Assembly: GCA_900319005.1 (NCBI GenBank)
Contig: ONMV01000003.1
Location: forward strand, 175,420 to 239,419
Reading direction: 5' to 3'
Source: an uncultured Bacteroidales bacterium
GTDB lineage: Bacteria > Bacteroidota > Bacteroidia > Bacteroidales > Paludibacteraceae
Length of the DNA stretch: 64,000 nt
Positions 18,183-27,152 of this stretch are shown here, piece after piece (position 1 is the stretch's first letter; every line of letters begins with the position of its first letter). The position numbers and the translations under genes were made by a program. A model generated the notes under the pieces. It saw nothing but the letters and a program-made list of their open reading frames with translations, did not search any database and was not told the origin of the DNA.

Positions 18183-19427
18183 GTGAAAACACTATACAAA
18201 AATATGGTATCGTTGGGGGTATTGCAGGTGGCAAACTACCTCATCCCGTTTTTGGTACTCCCTATCATTAGCCGTATTCTCGGTGCTTCGCTCTTCGGTA
18301 GTGTCAGTTATGCGCAGAATATTGTCACTTATTTGACGCTGCTTATCAATTTCGGCTTCGAGTACTCCGCTACCCGTCAGATTTCTATTGCGCGCGACAA
18401 TAAGCAGCGCATGGATGGGATCTTCTGGTCGGTGATTGTCGCGAAGAGTGTGCTACTGCTTTTGTCCTTTGCAATTCTTGCTTTTCTGCCTTTCTTCATA
18501 GAGCGGGTTGCTTGCGATCCGAAGTTGTATATCTATACTGCCCTTGCCAATATCGGTATCGTGTTCTTTCCTACTTGGTATCTCCAAGGTGTGCAGCAGA
18601 TGGACAAGATGGCATGGGCGAATTTCTTCACTAAACTTTTAGGCGCCGTATTGGTATTGGCGCTTGTGCGTGAAGCCTCGGCTTATCGTCTTTATCCCTT
18701 GCTGATGTCCCTGGCAAGTATCCTCGTTGGGATAGGGGCGATGGTGTATGTAGTACGACGTTTTCATATCAGCCGTCCGTTTTTCTCTCGCCCCGTGATG
18801 CGGGAAGTGTTGCAGGCAGGTGCTCCGATATTCCTCAATAATGTGTTTGTGTCGCTTTATACCACGGCGAACATGACGATTCTTGGTATCTATGCGGCGG
18901 ATGATGTAATCGGTTATTTCTCCGGTGCCCAACGTTTGATACAGGCGCTCAATATGGTGGTTGTCATGCCAGTTAGCATGGCGGTCTATCCTGAGATCAG
19001 TCGTCGGTTTGCAGATTCTAAAACGGAAGGTGTACGTTTCCTCAAACAGGTTCTTCTTTGGGCGGGCAGCGCAGCCGCAGTAGTGTCTCTTTTGACTTTT
19101 GTCTGTGCGCCGCTGATGATCCGTATTATGTACGGTACCGGTTTTGCGCCTTCGGTAGAGATACTTCGTTGGTTAGCCCCGATTCCTTGCCTTGTGATGG
19201 TAGCTACCTTGTTGACTGTCCAAGGACTCTATGGTATGGGCTTGCAGCGTTGGGCACCCTGGGTGGGAATAATACTGGCGGTGAGTTGCATTGGAATGAA
19301 TGTATGGTTGCTTCCGTTAATCGGAGTGAAGGGTGTGTGTATCAGCTGGATTGCGGCTGAAGTATTGGAGTGTCTCTTGGTAAGTATGATCTTAATGACG
19401 AAAGGACGTAAGTTATGTTCTATCTGA
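18183..19427 (+). CDS. Polysaccharide repeat-unit flippase (Wzx/RfbX-like)
   Basis: A 414-residue membrane protein with about 12 hydrophobic segments, of the polysaccharide transporter family that moves lipid-linked repeat units across the inner membrane. The start LYKNMVSLGVLQVANYLIPF and the block ISRILGASLFGSVSYAQNIV are typical. I choose the GTG at 18183 because the promoter sits at 18120-18150, so the ATG at 18120 cannot be used; the ATG at 18204 is the alternative and would drop seven residues. It overlaps the next gene by 13 bp and heads the operon. Confidence 0.9.
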   Translation: MKTLYKNMVSLGVLQVANYLIPFLVLPIISRILGASLFGSVSYAQNIVTYLTLLINFGFEYSATRQISIARDNKQRMDGIFWSVIVAKSVLLLLSFAILAFLPFFIERVACDPKLYIYTALANIGIVFFPTWYLQGVQQMDKMAWANFFTKLLGAVLVLALVREASAYRLYPLLMSLASILVGIGAMVYVVRRFHISRPFFSRPVMREVLQAGAPIFLNNVFVSLYTTANMTILGIYAADDVIGYFSGAQRLIQALNMVVVMPVSMAVYPEISRRFADSKTEGVRFLKQVLLWAGSAAAVVSLLTFVCAPLMIRIMYGTGFAPSVEILRWLAPIPCLVMVATLLTVQGLYGMGLQRWAPWVGIILAVSCIGMNVWLLPLIGVKGVCISWIAAEVLECLLVSMILMTKGRKLCSI

Positions 19428-20596
19428 TTTGTTTTGGCATATTATGCGCGTTGGCGGTGCTCAATGTTCAGATGCATGATAAACTCGGTTCGCAGATACT
19501 GAGCGGTTTGTCAGCATTGATGCTGATAGGTATTGCCGGCTTACGGTATGAGACAGGAGGTGATTGGGATAGTTATACGGAGTTATTCGGAATGTATCCT
19601 CCTTTCAGCCGCCTGATAGGCAGACCCGTTGAATTATTGGAACAACAAACGGAGGAGGGTTTTACCTTGCTTTGCGCCTTGGTTAAGTCTTTGGGTGGAA
19701 CAGTTCAACATCTGTTCTTTGTCGTAACAACAATCAATATTACCCTGATTACCAGCGCTTTGCGCAAATATACGAAATATCCGGTAGTGGGTTTGTTGTG
19801 TTACTATGGTATTTTGTATTTCAACTTAGAGATGATCTATATCCGTCAGGCAACAGCTGTGGCACTTTGTTTCTTTGCTCTGCAATATTTGCAAAAGCAT
19901 GAAATATGGAAATACATGCTTGTTATTGTGCTCGCTTGTACTTTCCACCGCGTAGCGGTATTGATGATTCCGCTCTATTTCTTCTTGGATCGTAAGTTGC
20001 CTGAATGGGTATATTTGACTGTGGTTGGGCTCGGAGCTGCGCTGATGTTGGCGGGTATTCCTTGGATACAAACCATCTTCCTTACTGTGGCGGGCTGGCT
20101 TGGAGAAAACTACGCGGAGAAAGCGGAGGCCTATACGGAAGAGGCGATGTTCGCCGTCAGCCGTGGATTAAGTCTTGGTTTTATACTGAATTTGGCGATA
20201 CTGATTGTGGTGATGTTCTTTAAAAAGAAGATAGACACACTACCTTTCGGTACGATCATGCTGAATATGTTTGCGTTGAGTTTGGTGTTGTACTATTATT
20301 GCTTTGAGTTGGTGGAGGTTAGTAACCGTGTGCGGTTATTCTTCTATATCGGTATCATCGCTTTGCTGCCGATGGTATTGGAGGTGTTGCCGCTGTTCCT
20401 GGAGCGATTAGCCGGATTCGTAGTGGTGACGCTTTATTGCTTCAGCTTCTCACGAGGTATCTTCTTAGAAGCACCTCAAGCCGCAGCATACAATCCTTAT
20501 CAGAACTATATAGAATATAAAATCCATCCGCGTCCAAGTACCGGTAAACAGCGTTTGGAGCAAAGTAAGAAAGCCTTCCGAAACGAACGCAAATGA
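19415..20596 (+). CDS. EpsG-family membrane protein, probable polysaccharide polymerase
   Basis: A 393-residue protein with about ten membrane segments. The EpsG signature is present near the N-terminus: GIAGLRYETGGDWDSYTELF, followed by a large loop and the YYGILYFNLEMIYIRQATAV block with Arg-Gln. EpsG proteins act as Wzy-like polymerases that join repeat units at the periplasmic face. It overlaps the flippase gene by 13 bp and the next gene by 4 bp, so translation is coupled. Confidence 0.88.
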   Translation: MFYLICFGILCALAVLNVQMHDKLGSQILSGLSALMLIGIAGLRYETGGDWDSYTELFGMYPPFSRLIGRPVELLEQQTEEGFTLLCALVKSLGGTVQHLFFVVTTINITLITSALRKYTKYPVVGLLCYYGILYFNLEMIYIRQATAVALCFFALQYLQKHEIWKYMLVIVLACTFHRVAVLMIPLYFFLDRKLPEWVYLTVVGLGAALMLAGIPWIQTIFLTVAGWLGENYAEKAEAYTEEAMFAVSRGLSLGFILNLAILIVVMFFKKKIDTLPFGTIMLNMFALSLVLYYYCFELVEVSNRVRLFFYIGIIALLPMVLEVLPLFLERLAGFVVVTLYCFSFSRGIFLEAPQAAAYNPYQNYIEYKIHPRPSTGKQRLEQSKKAFRNERK

Positions 20597-21708
20597 GTCA
20601 TATTCTCTTCATATCTCATGCCCGCGGTATCCATGGAGCCGAAGCGGTGATGATGCGCGCAGCAAAAGCATGTGCGGCGGCCGGTGCACGGGTGACGCTC
20701 GTCGTGCCTTCCGTCGTGCCCGATGGGGGAATGGAGAATGCCTTGAGTGGAGTAAACGGACTGAAAATCATGGCGCTCCCCTATCGCGCAGCCGGGGTAA
20801 ATGCGCTCAGGAATGCACTCGTCCGTATATATAACCTCTATGCACTATGCCGGTTAGCAGCTTTTATTAAGAAAGAGAAAATCGATGTTATTTATTCCTC
20901 TTCGTCCATTACGATATTAGGCGCAGTTTTGGCGAAACAGACCGGTGTGCGACATATTTGGCATTGGCATGAACCCGTGGATAAACATTTCGGATGGCAT
21001 CCCTCCATGAAAAACCTCTATCGCCGTTTGGCGCAGCGAGCCGATACCATCGTTTTTATATCGCATACGCAGCAAAAAGAATGGGAAGAGACATTAAACC
21101 TCCGGCTTGCAAACGCCCGAATAGTATATAACCCGATTAAGCCTGTAGAGCCGGTTTTATCTGATAAATTAATGCCGCATGAAGAAGTGAAAATCGGTTT
21201 TATCGGTCATTTTGAGCAGCGAAAGAATATAGGTCTTTTAATCCGTTCTTTCGAGCGCATTCATGCGCAGCATGCCAACTGCTCTCTATGGCTGTGCGGC
21301 GCTACAGGCGAAGCGGACAGGCAGTATATACAGGCGATGACATCGTTACGTGCACCCGAAGTGAATATACTACCCCAGACATCCGAAGTGGCGCAGTTCT
21401 ATCATCAGATAGATATCCTCGTTTTGCCCTCATGGCGTGAAACGATGCCATTAGTGGTGCTTGAGGCGATGCAAGCCGGTGTGTGCGTGCTGCAAACCAA
21501 CCGTTCGGGAATGAGCGAACTCCTGGAAGGCGGCAAAGAGACCCTGTTCTTCTCACCGGACAGACCGGAAGAATTAGAGCATTTATTGATGAATTGTATG
21601 GATTCCGACTATCGGAGTCGGATTGCTCAAGCCGGACAGGAAAAGGCGCTCTATTTAGTTAAGAACCAACAGTTTGACCAACAAATACAAACCCTTTTAT
21701 GCGAGTAA
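20593..21708 (+). CDS. Glycosyltransferase, family 4 type
   Basis: A 371-residue cytosolic GT-B enzyme. The N-terminal half begins HILFISHARGIHGAEAVMMR, and the C-terminal donor-binding half has IGFIGHFEQRKNIGLLIRSF and LPSWRETMPLVVLEAMQAGV, the EX7E-type motif. It transfers a sugar from a nucleotide donor onto the growing lipid-linked unit; the sugar cannot be told from sequence. ATGA overlap with the gene before, 10-bp overlap with the gene after. Confidence 0.9.
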   Translation: MSHILFISHARGIHGAEAVMMRAAKACAAAGARVTLVVPSVVPDGGMENALSGVNGLKIMALPYRAAGVNALRNALVRIYNLYALCRLAAFIKKEKIDVIYSSSSITILGAVLAKQTGVRHIWHWHEPVDKHFGWHPSMKNLYRRLAQRADTIVFISHTQQKEWEETLNLRLANARIVYNPIKPVEPVLSDKLMPHEEVKIGFIGHFEQRKNIGLLIRSFERIHAQHANCSLWLCGATGEADRQYIQAMTSLRAPEVNILPQTSEVAQFYHQIDILVLPSWRETMPLVVLEAMQAGVCVLQTNRSGMSELLEGGKETLFFSPDRPEELEHLLMNCMDSDYRSRIAQAGQEKALYLVKNQQFDQQIQTLLCE

Positions 21709-22763
21709 TAGCGTATTATCTACCTCAGTTTCATGCTATCCCCGAGAACGATGAGTGGTGGGGAAAAGGCTTCACAGAATGGACCAGCGTGCGTAACGGC
21801 AAGCCCTTGTTCAAAGGGCATCGTCAGCCCGTAGAGCCCGGTGAATTGGGGTATTATAATCTCTTGGAGGCGGATATCAAAGAGCGTCAGGCACAATTGG
21901 CACGGGAGGCGGGTGTGGAAGGATTTTGCTACTGGCATTACTGGTTCGGGGGTAAGCAACTTTTGGAGAAACCGCTGCAACAGGTGATGGAAAGCGGCAA
22001 ACCCGATTTTCCGTTTTGTTTAGGCTGGGCGAACGAGAGTTGGAAAGCCAAGACTTGGCTTGACCAGCAAACGGCTCCTGACAAGATGCTCATCGAGCAG
22101 ACTTATTCGCCCGAAGACGACCAAACCCATTTTGAGGCGGTTCTGCCGATGTTGCGCGACAAACGGTATATACAGGTGGACGGCAAGCCGTTGCTGATGG
22201 TCTATCGGCCGTTTGATCTGCCGGACGGGAAAGCGTGGACGGCACGCTGGCAGAAAATGGCAAAAGATGCCGGTTTCAACGGACTTTATTTGTTGGGGCA
22301 TGTGGCGTATCAATGGCAGGTGGATGAGGTGATGGCGATGGGTTTTGATGCAGTAAACTTAGTGCCACTCGGAGATACGAAGCGGAATAAATGTTTGGCG
22401 TTGCGCCATCTGCCGACTCTGATCAAGCATTTACGCGGCAAATCGCCGCTCGTTTATGATTATGCAAAAGCGATCAAGGTGTTTGCCGAGCCGGCAATGC
22501 AACGCGAAGAAGTAGTGCCGACCATCCTGCCCGGATGGGATCACTCGCCCCGTAGCCGGATGAGGGCGTTTGTGATGAATAACTCCACCCCCGAGGCATT
22601 CAAGACACATGTGCAGGCCATTAAAACCATCGTCGATAAGAAACAAAACCAACTCGTCATGCTCAAGTCCTGGAACGAATGGGGCGAAGGAAACTATATG
22701 GAGCCGGATGCACGATGGGGAAGACAATATATTGATTCATTAAAAGAAACATTGCATCAATGA
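21699..22763 (+). CDS. WbsX-family protein (GH99-like)
   Basis: A 354-residue protein of the WbsX family, found in O-antigen and capsule clusters and related in fold to GH99 glycosidases. Family features are RVIAYYLPQFHAIPENDEWW at the start, GFTEWTSVRNGKPLFKGHRQ, FCYWHYWFGGKQLLEKPL, and ILPGWDHSPRSR with KSWNEWGEGNYMEPD near the end. Whether it is a transferase or a hydrolase in these clusters is not settled to my knowledge. It overlaps both neighbours by a few bases. Confidence 0.9.
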   Translation: MRVIAYYLPQFHAIPENDEWWGKGFTEWTSVRNGKPLFKGHRQPVEPGELGYYNLLEADIKERQAQLAREAGVEGFCYWHYWFGGKQLLEKPLQQVMESGKPDFPFCLGWANESWKAKTWLDQQTAPDKMLIEQTYSPEDDQTHFEAVLPMLRDKRYIQVDGKPLLMVYRPFDLPDGKAWTARWQKMAKDAGFNGLYLLGHVAYQWQVDEVMAMGFDAVNLVPLGDTKRNKCLALRHLPTLIKHLRGKSPLVYDYAKAIKVFAEPAMQREEVVPTILPGWDHSPRSRMRAFVMNNSTPEAFKTHVQAIKTIVDKKQNQLVMLKSWNEWGEGNYMEPDARWGRQYIDSLKETLHQ

Positions 22764-23800
22764 TATATATTAATGGTCGTTTTTTAAGTCAACGCCTCAC
22801 CGGTATTCAGCGGTTTGCGTATGAAATTTGTTGCGCGTTGCATCAGATCGGTGTTTCATATACTATTTTGGCTCCGGCTAATATACGCGACGAGTACGAT
22901 TTGACTGATTTATCGGTGGAGATTATAGGAGGAAAGGGTTCGCATTTTTGGGAGCAAGTAACGCTACCAAGATATATGAAGCGCCATTATGATGGTCATA
23001 TCTTATTGAGTTTGAGCGGTTTGAGTCCCTTATGCTACAACCGAAATTTATTTACTATTCATGACATTTCTTATCTATTAAAACCTCGCGCTTACAGCCT
23101 CCTATATTGCCTGTATTACCGTATTATGACTCCAATAGCGGCGAAAAATGCATGTAAGATACTGACGGTCAGTAAGTTCTCTAAAGACGAAATCATGCGT
23201 TATATTGGAGTCTTGGAGGATAAGATAGTAGTGGTCTATAATGCCGTGCGACCGACAGCTTTATTGCCACGTCAAAAAAAGGAACGATACCTTTTGGCGG
23301 TGGGCAGTTTGATGCCTCGCAAAAATATCAAGAGATTACTGGACGCCTATTGTTCTATTGAGCAGCCGGATTTTGACCTGTATATTGCTGGAGGAATGCA
23401 TTCTGCTTTTGCAGATACAGAATGGAGTGCTTATAACAACCGGAAAGGAGTGCGTTTCCTTGGTTATGTAAACGCAGATGAATTGACGAATCTCTACAGG
23501 AATGCAACCGCTTACATCAACCCCTCACTTTACGAAGGCTTCGGAATCCCGTTGGTGGAAGCGATGGCGCAAGAGTGTGCAATGGCGGTATCTGATATTC
23601 CGGTTTTTCATGAGGTGGGCGGCAACGCTGCACTCTATTTCAATCCGCTAGACTTATTGGACATACAAGAGAAAATGAATGCTATCATGCATGACGAGCA
23701 TTTGCGAGAGCAACTTATTAAGGAAGGTAAAATTCAAGTTGGCCGATTTAGTTGGGAACAATCCGCAAAAATAATACAAAAGTTAGTGAATGATTTATGA
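22760..23800 (+). CDS. Glycosyltransferase, family 4 type
   Basis: A 346-residue GT-B enzyme. The start YINGRFLSQRLTGIQRFAYE is typical of the mannosyltransferase-like GT4 group. The donor site contains LLAVGSLMPRKNIKRLLDAY and NPSLYEGFGIPLVEAMAQEC. The DNA looks more AT-rich than the WbsX gene before it, as does the next gene. ATGA-type overlaps on both sides. Confidence 0.9.
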   Translation: MIYINGRFLSQRLTGIQRFAYEICCALHQIGVSYTILAPANIRDEYDLTDLSVEIIGGKGSHFWEQVTLPRYMKRHYDGHILLSLSGLSPLCYNRNLFTIHDISYLLKPRAYSLLYCLYYRIMTPIAAKNACKILTVSKFSKDEIMRYIGVLEDKIVVVYNAVRPTALLPRQKKERYLLAVGSLMPRKNIKRLLDAYCSIEQPDFDLYIAGGMHSAFADTEWSAYNNRKGVRFLGYVNADELTNLYRNATAYINPSLYEGFGIPLVEAMAQECAMAVSDIPVFHEVGGNAALYFNPLDLLDIQEKMNAIMHDEHLREQLIKEGKIQVGRFSWEQSAKIIQKLVNDL

Positions 23801-24912
23801 AAAAAATACTACACATCAGTAAATTTTATCATCCCTATTTTGGTGGAATAGAGGACGTAGCATATAATATCGTTACGGAAATGAGTAGTGGCTATGACCA
23901 ACGCGTTATTTGTTTTAACCATGAGAAGGGTACGGTTCGAACACGTGAAAATGGCATTGAGGTGATTCGTATCAATGCTCCTATCACCATTTCTTCTCAG
24001 CCACTTTCGTTCTCATATTTCTGGTATTTACGCAGCGAGATTATGGCTTTTCAGCCGGATATTATCCATGTTCATCTACCAAACCCACTTGTAGCTACTT
24101 ATTTGATGCGGATACCAACAGGAAAAGCAAAGATAGTACTGCATTGGCACTCAGACATCATCGGCAAGAGCTTGCTGTACAACCTCTATCGTTCGCAAGA
24201 ACGCAAACTTCTGGAGCGCGCCGACACGATTATTGCAACCAGTTTGCAGTATGTAGAGTTGTCAGAACCGCTACAGGATTTCAAACAAAAGATAGCAATT
24301 CTGCCTAATATCGTGAACGAAGAGAAACTACAGCCTATGCCCGGCGATGAACAAGAAATAGCAGAGATGAAAAAATTATATCAAGGTAAGAGAATTGTTT
24401 TTTCTGTTGGTCGTCATGTGGCGTATAAAGGTTTGAATATGCTGATAGAGGCCGCGCGTTATTTACCCGACAATTGTGTCGTACTGATAGGAGGAACTGG
24501 AGAATTAACAGAACAATTACAACATTTAGCGCAGCCTCAAGGGAATAAAATACAATTTATTGGGCGATTGTCAGAGAAGCAGATGCGTTGCTACTTATCC
24601 ATAGCAGATGTGTATGCATTCCCTTCTATTGATCGCCGTGAAGCATTTGGAGTAGCTCTCGCTGAGGCACTTTACTGTGGTGTACCAGCTGTTTCTTTCC
24701 AGATTAATGGATCAGGTTCTACATGGGTGAATCAAGATGGACAAACGGGAATAGTAGTCTCCACATTTGATGCGCAGAAATATGCAGAAGCTATCCGAAC
24801 ATTACTCGATGATGAGGCCCTTCGTACACAATATGCTGAAGGTGCAAGAAAGTGGGTAAGTGCTCATTTTTTAAAGGAACAGATACAAATACTGACAACT
24901 ATTTACGGCTAA
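23797..24912 (+). CDS. Glycosyltransferase, family 4 type
   Basis: A 371-residue GT-B enzyme. HISKFYHPYFGGIEDVAYNI at the N-terminus has the glycine-rich acceptor-side loop; FSVGRHVAYKGLNMLIEAAR and YAFPSIDRREAFGVALAEAL form the donor site with the EX7E motif (E in REAFG and E in LAEAL). Substrate unknown. It overlaps the gene before by 4 bp; the next gene starts about 50 bp later. Confidence 0.9.
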   Translation: MKKILHISKFYHPYFGGIEDVAYNIVTEMSSGYDQRVICFNHEKGTVRTRENGIEVIRINAPITISSQPLSFSYFWYLRSEIMAFQPDIIHVHLPNPLVATYLMRIPTGKAKIVLHWHSDIIGKSLLYNLYRSQERKLLERADTIIATSLQYVELSEPLQDFKQKIAILPNIVNEEKLQPMPGDEQEIAEMKKLYQGKRIVFSVGRHVAYKGLNMLIEAARYLPDNCVVLIGGTGELTEQLQHLAQPQGNKIQFIGRLSEKQMRCYLSIADVYAFPSIDRREAFGVALAEALYCGVPAVSFQINGSGSTWVNQDGQTGIVVSTFDAQKYAEAIRTLLDDEALRTQYAEGARKWVSAHFLKEQIQILTTIYG

Positions 24913-24964
24913 TGCTCAATACTATTCATCGTCTTATATCGTCCTCAAGAAAAATCATGTGGGA

Positions 24965-25777
24965 ATGCTGAACATCTCCATCGTGTTATATCATCCGAAA
25001 TGGGAGCAGGAAGTACTGCCTCTTGTTCGAGAATTGCTGCGGGTGAAGAACCTGCGTAAGATTTATCTGCTGGATAATAGCGAAGAGAAGGGAACCCCTC
25101 CAAGCCTTCCCTCAATGGAGGATACAAAAGGCAAGATGCGGTATATGTTCAATGGAGCGAACCTTGGTTATGGAAAGGCACATAATATCGCGCTGCGGGA
25201 GAGCACATACTACAGGACGGAACTGCATCTGGTGATGAATAGCGACATCCGCGTCAAAGCCGAAGATATTGATGCCATGCACGACTGGATGATAGCGAAT
25301 CCGCAGGTGGGGCAAATGATGCCGAAAGTGGTGAACACTGACGGTACGCAACAATACCTCGCCAAAAGGCTTCCTTCGCCTCTTGATGTCTTTGGACGCC
25401 GCTTTTTGCCGGAATGGATGATGGCGAAACGCAATGAACGCTACGAGTTGCGCGACATGGATCTCACGCGACCGATAAACGCGCCTTACCTCAGCGGCTG
25501 TTTTATGCTCCTGCGTACAAAAGCTGCCGTGGAAGCAGGGCTCTTTGACGAGCGCTATTTCATGTACCCCGAAGACATTGACCTCACGCGTACTATCCAT
25601 CGTAACTGGCTCACGCTCTATTACCCCGAATGGACCATCGTGCATGCGCACGCGCGTTCCTCTTATAAGAACAGCCATATGCTCCGCATACACATCCAAA
25701 ACTTGTGCCGCTATTTCAACAAATGGGGCTGGTTTTTCGACAAAGAACGACGCGAAATGAACAAAATGCAGTACTAA
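24965..25777 (+). CDS. Glycosyltransferase, family 2 type
   Basis: A 270-residue GT-A enzyme. It shows LNISIVLYHPKWEQE at the start, LVMNSDIRV as the DXD-type metal site, APYLSGCFMLLRTKAAVEAG, and FDERYFMYPEDIDLTRTIHR, which resembles rhamnosyltransferase-like members. The ATG at 24965 is preferred over the GTG at 24959. Residues about 43-52 (GTPPSLPSMED region) come from a palindromic element inserted in frame. The 3' end carries the first of four TTTAGTAC sites, inverted, overlapping the stop codon. Confidence 0.88.
   Translation: MLNISIVLYHPKWEQEVLPLVRELLRVKNLRKIYLLDNSEEKGTPPSLPSMEDTKGKMRYMFNGANLGYGKAHNIALRESTYYRTELHLVMNSDIRVKAEDIDAMHDWMIANPQVGQMMPKVVNTDGTQQYLAKRLPSPLDVFGRRFLPEWMMAKRNERYELRDMDLTRPINAPYLSGCFMLLRTKAAVEAGLFDERYFMYPEDIDLTRTIHRNWLTLYYPEWTIVHAHARSSYKNSHMLRIHIQNLCRYFNKWGWFFDKERREMNKMQY
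25095..25121. repeat. Short palindromic element inserted in frame in the GT2 gene
   Basis: CCTCCA (25097-25102) and TGGAGG (25116-25121) form a stem around a 13-base loop. The encoded TPPSLPSME interrupts the region between the first beta strand and the NGANLGYG motif. It resembles the element in glgB. Confidence 0.55.
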
Positions 25778-25881
25778 ACCGCTCCCTTTAGTACATTTGG
25801 CACAAGCTTTAGTACTACGCAAATCCATAAATAGCAGAAAATAAATTGTTTATAAAACTAACAATCCCTCATTTTTAGTAC
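25771..25881. promoter_or_regulatory. Cluster of four TTTAGTAC sites (putative operator)
   Basis: TTTAGTAC occurs at 25787-25794, 25808-25815 and 25874-25881 in direct orientation and at 25771-25778 inverted (GTACTAAA). All four lie just upstream of the promoter at 25890-25921. Four copies of an 8-mer in 111 bases is far above chance. Confidence 0.6.
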
Positions 25882-25889
25882 TTTTTTAT

Positions 25890-25921
25890 TTGGAAGTATA
25901 CACATTTTTGTAGTAACTTTG
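25890..25921 (+). promoter_or_regulatory. Promoter of the two membrane-protein genes
   Basis: TTG at 25890-25892, 21 bases, TAACTTTG at 25914-25921, then CACCG. The leader to the ATG at 26000 is about 70 bases. Confidence 0.8.
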
Positions 25922-25999
25922 CACCGATTTTCCAAGCCAACCCGGCGCCAAGGCAAGGGAAGATCCAAACAAGTTTAACTATTAAAAAATGATTACAAA

Positions 26000-26533
26000 A
26001 TGAAAAAAGAAACAGATTCAAAAGGCACACTCGTTTACAACAATGAGTTTAGGTGGAAATATGTGTGGCAATTGGTGCTATATACCTTAATAACTAATTC
26101 GTGGCTAATCCATGCCTATATTATCACTGATGTAGTAGTATATATAGGTGGTGAGATACCGTTATTCAGTAATTTGTCTCAAGAAATATGTGGTTTTATA
26201 GGAGTAAATGTTTTGGTCTTCTTTTTTGAGGCACTAAGGTATTTTAAGCGTCTTCGAACCGGAGAATACAGCATTGTCGGTAATAATCTGATTATTCATG
26301 AGAACTATTCATCAACCGATATCAATCTGACGATCCCCATCTCGCAAATTACAGATGTACGGTATTCGCCGTATTACCGAGGCTGGAAAAACCCTCCTGT
26401 AACTATCCCGTATCGTTTCCTGGAAATTACTATGGACGGGAAAAATTATATGCTATGTAGTTATGCTCATGTAGATGAACTATATGCGGAGCTACGCAAA
26501 CGCATCGAACAAAACAAGAATAGCAACCTTTAA
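26000..26533 (+). CDS. Membrane protein with a PH-like C-terminal domain, hypothetical
   Basis: A 177-residue protein I do not recognise by name. Residues 1-24 are polar, two hydrophobic stretches follow (about 25-52 and 66-86), and residues 90-165 look like a small beta-rich bacterial PH-type domain (YSIVGNNLIIHENYSSTDIN, TIPISQITDVRYS, PYRFLEITMDGKNYMLCS). The gene is AT-rich compared with its neighbours. It stands behind the TTTAGTAC cluster and 12 bp before a membrane-tethered DNA-binding-like protein, which suggests a two-gene signalling unit. Function unknown. Confidence 0.75.
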   Translation: MKKETDSKGTLVYNNEFRWKYVWQLVLYTLITNSWLIHAYIITDVVVYIGGEIPLFSNLSQEICGFIGVNVLVFFFEALRYFKRLRTGEYSIVGNNLIIHENYSSTDINLTIPISQITDVRYSPYYRGWKNPPVTIPYRFLEITMDGKNYMLCSYAHVDELYAELRKRIEQNKNSNL

Positions 26534-26545
26534 AATTATACGGTT

Positions 26546-27094
26546 ATGGATTTTATGGATTTCATGTTTTATTATATAGTGTTTTTAACTTGCCTTATTT
26601 TTCTTCTTGCTTTCTATTTTGCGGTTAAAGCAGATGCAATCAAACGCAAGTTGGAAACCCAGGAACTGCAACGCAAGTTGGCGGAAGCCGAGACGGAAGA
26701 GTGGCGGGAGAAGATGCTTGACAAAGTCAAAGAGAAAATAGCTATGACCGAGGAAGCACGCGACCGGATGACGCGTGGCGAAGACCTCGTAGCGAAATAT
26801 ATCTACCATCAACAGGGCATCGAGGAACTGAGCACGGAGCTCTTCTCCATCTACCAAAAACCCATTAACTCGGTCAAGAAGAAGTACCCAGACCTGACAG
26901 AACTGGACTTGTTGGTCATCTGCCTTTTGGGCATCGGCATGGACAATGTGGAGGTCTGCTCGATCCTGCGCATGGAGAAACGGACATTGTACCGTCGGAG
27001 GCAACTCATTGCACAACGTATCGGCTTGAACTCCAGTACTAATCTCGAAGAGTTCGCAAAGAATATCCTTCAGGAAACCCTTCCGGAGGCATAA
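26546..27094 (+). CDS. Membrane-anchored protein with coiled coil and HTH-like domain
   Basis: A 182-residue protein. One N-terminal membrane helix (about residues 8-27, YYIVFLTCLIFLLAFYFAV) is followed by a long charged helix (30-85) likely to form a coiled coil. A C-terminal region (about 125-172, LTELDLLVICLLGIGMDNVE, then RMEKRTLYRRRQLIAQRIGL) has the length and pattern of a helix-turn-helix. Similar C-terminal blocks occur in membrane-tethered Bacteroidales regulators with TPR domains. I infer a membrane-bound transcription factor, possibly of the exopolysaccharide operon or of its own promoter. Followed by a strong bidirectional terminator. Confidence 0.75.
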   Translation: MDFMDFMFYYIVFLTCLIFLLAFYFAVKADAIKRKLETQELQRKLAEAETEEWREKMLDKVKEKIAMTEEARDRMTRGEDLVAKYIYHQQGIEELSTELFSIYQKPINSVKKKYPDLTELDLLVICLLGIGMDNVEVCSILRMEKRTLYRRRQLIAQRIGLNSSTNLEEFAKNILQETLPEA

Positions 27095-27097
27095 ACG

Positions 27098-27133
27098 AAA
27101 ATCGCACCTGCTAAAAAGTGCAGGTGCGATTTT
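27098..27133. terminator. Bidirectional terminator between convergent genes
   Basis: AAAATCGCACCTGC (27098-27111), an 8-base loop, GCAGGTGCGATTTT (27120-27133). A 14-bp perfect stem with A and T tails serves both the plus-strand gene and the antiporter. Confidence 0.9.
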
Positions 27134-27152
27134 GTTCTTAAGCCACAAACGC

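Noticed and set aside
18183-25777. Prophage or mobile island
   Set aside because: No integrase, transposase, attachment repeats or phage structural genes are seen; the region is an ordinary polysaccharide operon.
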